Below, in pieces: positions 61,327 through 64,000 of a stretch of DNA of 64,000 bases. The notes below the pieces were generated by a model that worked only from the letters and a program-made list of their open reading frames with translations, searched no databases and was not told the origin of the DNA. A program made the position numbers and the translations under genes. The stretch is taken from the NCBI GenBank assembly GCA_963969595.1, contig OZ018412.1:808501-872500 (forward strand). Reading direction: 5' to 3'. Within the stretch, counting starts at the first letter, position 1. Each line of letters begins with the position of its first letter. The stretch comes from Neckera pumila. Taxonomy: Eukaryota; Streptophyta; Bryopsida; Hypnales; Neckeraceae.

Positions 61327-62819
61327 CTAATATGAATATTGGAAGTGTTCATCTGATATTGGCCAATTGTAAGAATTAGGAAATTGATTGGTAATTAGTG
61401 CCAAACTACCTCGTGAATTGTCGTCTTCATTGCAAAGTCGCTCCAAGTATTGATGAATCACCATTGTCAAATCCTCATGGCTAAACTTTGTATGTCCTTG
61501 TGTTTCCCAATGTACCTTGTGGTAGGCCACTGACATGCACTATTTGTTGATCCTCTGAGCTATTTGACCTATAGCATATTCCTTAGATTTCCGTGATAAA
61601 TTGGGAATGACTTCCACATCCGCATTTCTCTTATGCAAATATGCAATATTGGGGTCTACCCACCACCTCTTTTGCAAAGCTTCTTCTTTCTCACTCGCAG
61701 ATGTGAACGTGTACAACGATTTGGGTGGTTTGCTATGTAAGGTAGTCAAGCCCCATTTGCAAATTCCAATGTAGACCAGTGACTCGTCTTTGGGAAAGTG
61801 AAATATGATGTTATCCGGGGAAATATCATTCTTGAGATGTCTAGCATTGTGCACCGCATTCATGATGTGCAGCAATGCCCATGCAAGCTCCGTGCGCTTC
61901 CTCCTCCATCGACCGAGACGGAAAGCTAGAATCACCTCTTTGGGTTCAGCGTTTGCACAAGCCAATGCAATACCTATTTTGTCTGTATATTGCATATTTA
62001 AGTTCAACATTTGCCGCAGTATTCCATTGTTCCATCAATATGAATACCCTTTATTCTTTGTTGCATGGACTGCATAAAATTGTATGACTCCATCATGTGG
62101 AATCCTCACTGCCATTGACTTGTTTTGGTGTTTCAATTTTGCAAGTTTTGTTGTATGCCCTGTTGGCGAGATACCTTTGAAGCAAACTCCCAAAATGCAG
62201 GTATTTTGAGACATCCTTCAATTTGGACCCTACAAATTGTTGCATATGCATCCATCATGACTTTGTCATCTTGTGCAATCATCCTTGCTGTTTTTGGAAG
62301 CGCTACGAGATGCCGTCGCTTCTTCTGCAATTCCGCCATTCCCTCAATGCTATTCCACCAAAACATTGACCCGTGCCTATTCCGTGAATTAGCAAATGCA
62401 TGGCACCTTTGAGTAAACAAGTCTACTTTGAGAATGACTTGCTTGAAGTCTGGATCCTGTGCATGGTGAGCCTTGCCATAGTTTTCTATAGTGACCTTGG
62501 CATTCCAAAATGCATCGTTCACCCTGTTTGCCAAGAATTTGTTGAAGCGCGGTTTGTCCATCTGATGACTCCATTGCGGAACGTTCAATGCTTTTAACAT
62601 CTTCTACGTCATGTTGACTTTGAATTTTTGAATGCTCTCCTCTTGATATCTAACATATTTGCTATCCAAGGACGTGGTGGTTTTGGACTTATAAAACTTG
62701 ACAATAAATTCAATCAAAAATGCTTTGCAAGCATCCGTGAGATATTCCTTAGCTATCCTAACTTCTTCATCCTCTGACAGCATCTGCTTGCCCTTCGCTC
62801 CTTTCTTCAGCCTTGGCAT
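61327..62819 (-). pseudogene. Protein-kinase-like gene, inactivated
   Basis: A minus-strand reading of about 497 codons starts with MPRLKKGAKGKQMLSEDEE at 62819. The N-terminal half (to about 62160) is helical and unrecognised. The C-terminal half follows protein-kinase subdomains: LAWALLHIMNAVHNARHLKNDISPDNIIF (catalytic-loop Asp and Asn kept), VYIGICKWGL where DFG should be (Asp replaced by Lys), RWWVDPNIAYL in the APE position, then KSKEYAIGQI. Breaks: TAG near 62604, a frameshift near 62155, TGA near 62040 (Trp expected) and TAG near 61540. The loss of the DFG Asp predicts no normal phosphotransfer even if translated. It is flanked by minisatellites, suggesting a dispersed gene family or passenger of a repeat. 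Confidence 0.6.
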
Positions 62820-63039
62820 CTTGCTGAATTGTACTATTAATGAATATTTGAAAGATAAGATTGGACTTGCGATTTCACTTCAAAGCCAAAAGAACACATA
62901 CATCGTTACGCAAAAACTAAAAAACCCGGCAATAAAGGGGCCCCAGTAATCCGACTTTTGCCTTCCCTAAGAAAGGAGCCAATGGAGGATGAACCACCAA
63001 GCTCTCCGCTCCTCTTGTTGAACACAAGGGAGAAGGCAA

Positions 63040-63425
63040 AAGTGAGGGCGGTTGGGCCATCCGCCCCTCTTATAATGATCGGACAGCCTTCTCGGCGGTT
63101 GGACCCAGTCTCTGTCGTTCGATCAGTCGGTCGCGACAAGGCCGTCCAATGAAGCCAACCGATTGGACGGCAGTACCGGGTATTGGATGGGGTATCGGAT
63201 GGGGTATCGGACGGGTTTTCGGATGGCTAGGTTGTCAGACGCAGCGGTTCTCGGACGGGTTGGTTGGACTGGGTATCGGACGGCTGGGTCGGATGGATTT
63301 TTGGACGATTGGTCGGACAGGTCTCAAACACTGTTTCGGACGGGTTCTGGGATGGGTGGGTTGGATGGGGTATTGGACGGTTCGGCCGGATGGGTTGTCA
63401 GTCGGGGTCAGGGTCGGACAAGGTT
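63040..63425 (+). repeat. G-rich GGACGG-type minisatellite B
   Basis: Units such as GGGTATCGGATGGGGTATCGGACGGGTT and GGTTGGATGGGGTATTGGACGG recur irregularly, again G-rich on plus. The resemblance to 58675-59080 is in motif, not in exact order. ORFs of about 90 codons in two frames are repeat translations. Confidence 0.8.
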
Positions 63426-64000
63426 CTGAGTAGGGACAGATTGAATGAACGCTGTATTGGTGTCAATTTGTTTCAAGGATTTATAACTCAGGGTACTTTT
63501 CACACCAAAAAAATGAAAGTGATCGCTAACAAGGGTTAACCTGTAACCCATAAATGCCCAAGGACTGTTTTGGGCTTTTAGAAATTTGCTCTAAATTGCA
63601 CAAAATGCCAACATTTTGATAGGTTTTAACAATTTTTTTGGAATTGTAACCGTACAAATTTAAACTAGACATGTTAGAGGTCTCATATAAAAAATAAAAA
63701 TAAAAATTTATCACTTATGGAGTGAAAGATTATAATGTTTGACCATGAGGGTGCTATATTTGCAAAAATCTTTCAATCTTCTTTGATTGAAAGATAAATC
63801 TAAAAATTTGGTGACCAAAAAAATATGAGGTTATAGGGCCCAACTTGTATAATCCCAATCAATTTATGGTTTCTTAAAATGTACTCTACAATTTTTTTAA
63901 ATGAATTTTGAATGTAATTTTCTCTCCAAGACCTAGTGTATTTGAGGCCCATTTTCAAGAGCTCTCAATACTAAGGGAAGTCAAGATTGCAATGGGTACC
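63426..64000. other. AT-rich DNA, no gene seen
   Basis: No coding or repeat feature is recognised in the last 570 bp of the window. Confidence 0.5.

Overview
This is a stretch of a land-plant nuclear genome. It holds two recognisable intron-containing plant genes, a chloroplast rhodanese of the STR10 type and a PSTAIRE-class CDKA, in an island of higher GC at about 12.2-19 kb. Everything around them is AT-rich and dominated by transposable elements, foldbacks and tandem repeats. The CDKA and rhodanese introns are short (82-477 nt). Which plant group this is cannot be settled from the window; a seed-free plant is a guess.

Layout. 0-0.7 kb holds tandem duplications. 0.9-4.5 kb carries a decayed multi-exon gene whose C-terminal half looks like a beta-class amino DNA methyltransferase with altered catalytic motifs. 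4.5-12.2 kb has no convincing gene but contains four foldback or MITE-like elements, a tRNA-derived SINE and a degenerate tandem array. 12.8-14.1 kb is the rhodanese gene and 15.96-18.75 kb is CDKA (8 exons, 294 aa). 20453-24232 is a complete pogo/Tigger-type DNA transposon with perfect 24-bp TIRs and TA target duplications, but its transposase is broken by stop codons. 24.2-35 kb is AT-rich with a MITE family, a hairpin and a GC-rich patch.

35078-55670 is one 20.6-kb Ty3/gypsy-type LTR retrotransposon on the minus strand. It has near-identical 721/720-bp LTRs, a PBS, a PPT and a 5-bp target duplication with one mismatch. It is interrupted by two oppositely oriented copies of a second, 3.9-kb element (37647-41527 and 43566-47495; TG...CA ends, perfect 5-bp TSDs, no visible LTR pair). 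Each copy carries an acidic coiled-coil ORF of about 720 codons, and both copies have an amber codon at the same place. Two MITEs are also nested in pol/gag.

55.7-64 kb contains a perfect-TIR foldback, a tandem duplication, a small broken gene of unknown family, a 1.9-kb minisatellite whose units fold into hairpins, a broken protein-kinase-like gene on the minus strand, and two G-rich 'GGACGG' minisatellites either side of the last two.

A recurring theme is decay by in-frame stop codons that mostly look like C-to-T (or G-to-A) changes in otherwise collinear reading frames, as expected of methylated repeats. The two housekeeping genes remain open, although CDKA carries two unusual substitutions of the same mutational type, including loss of Thr14.
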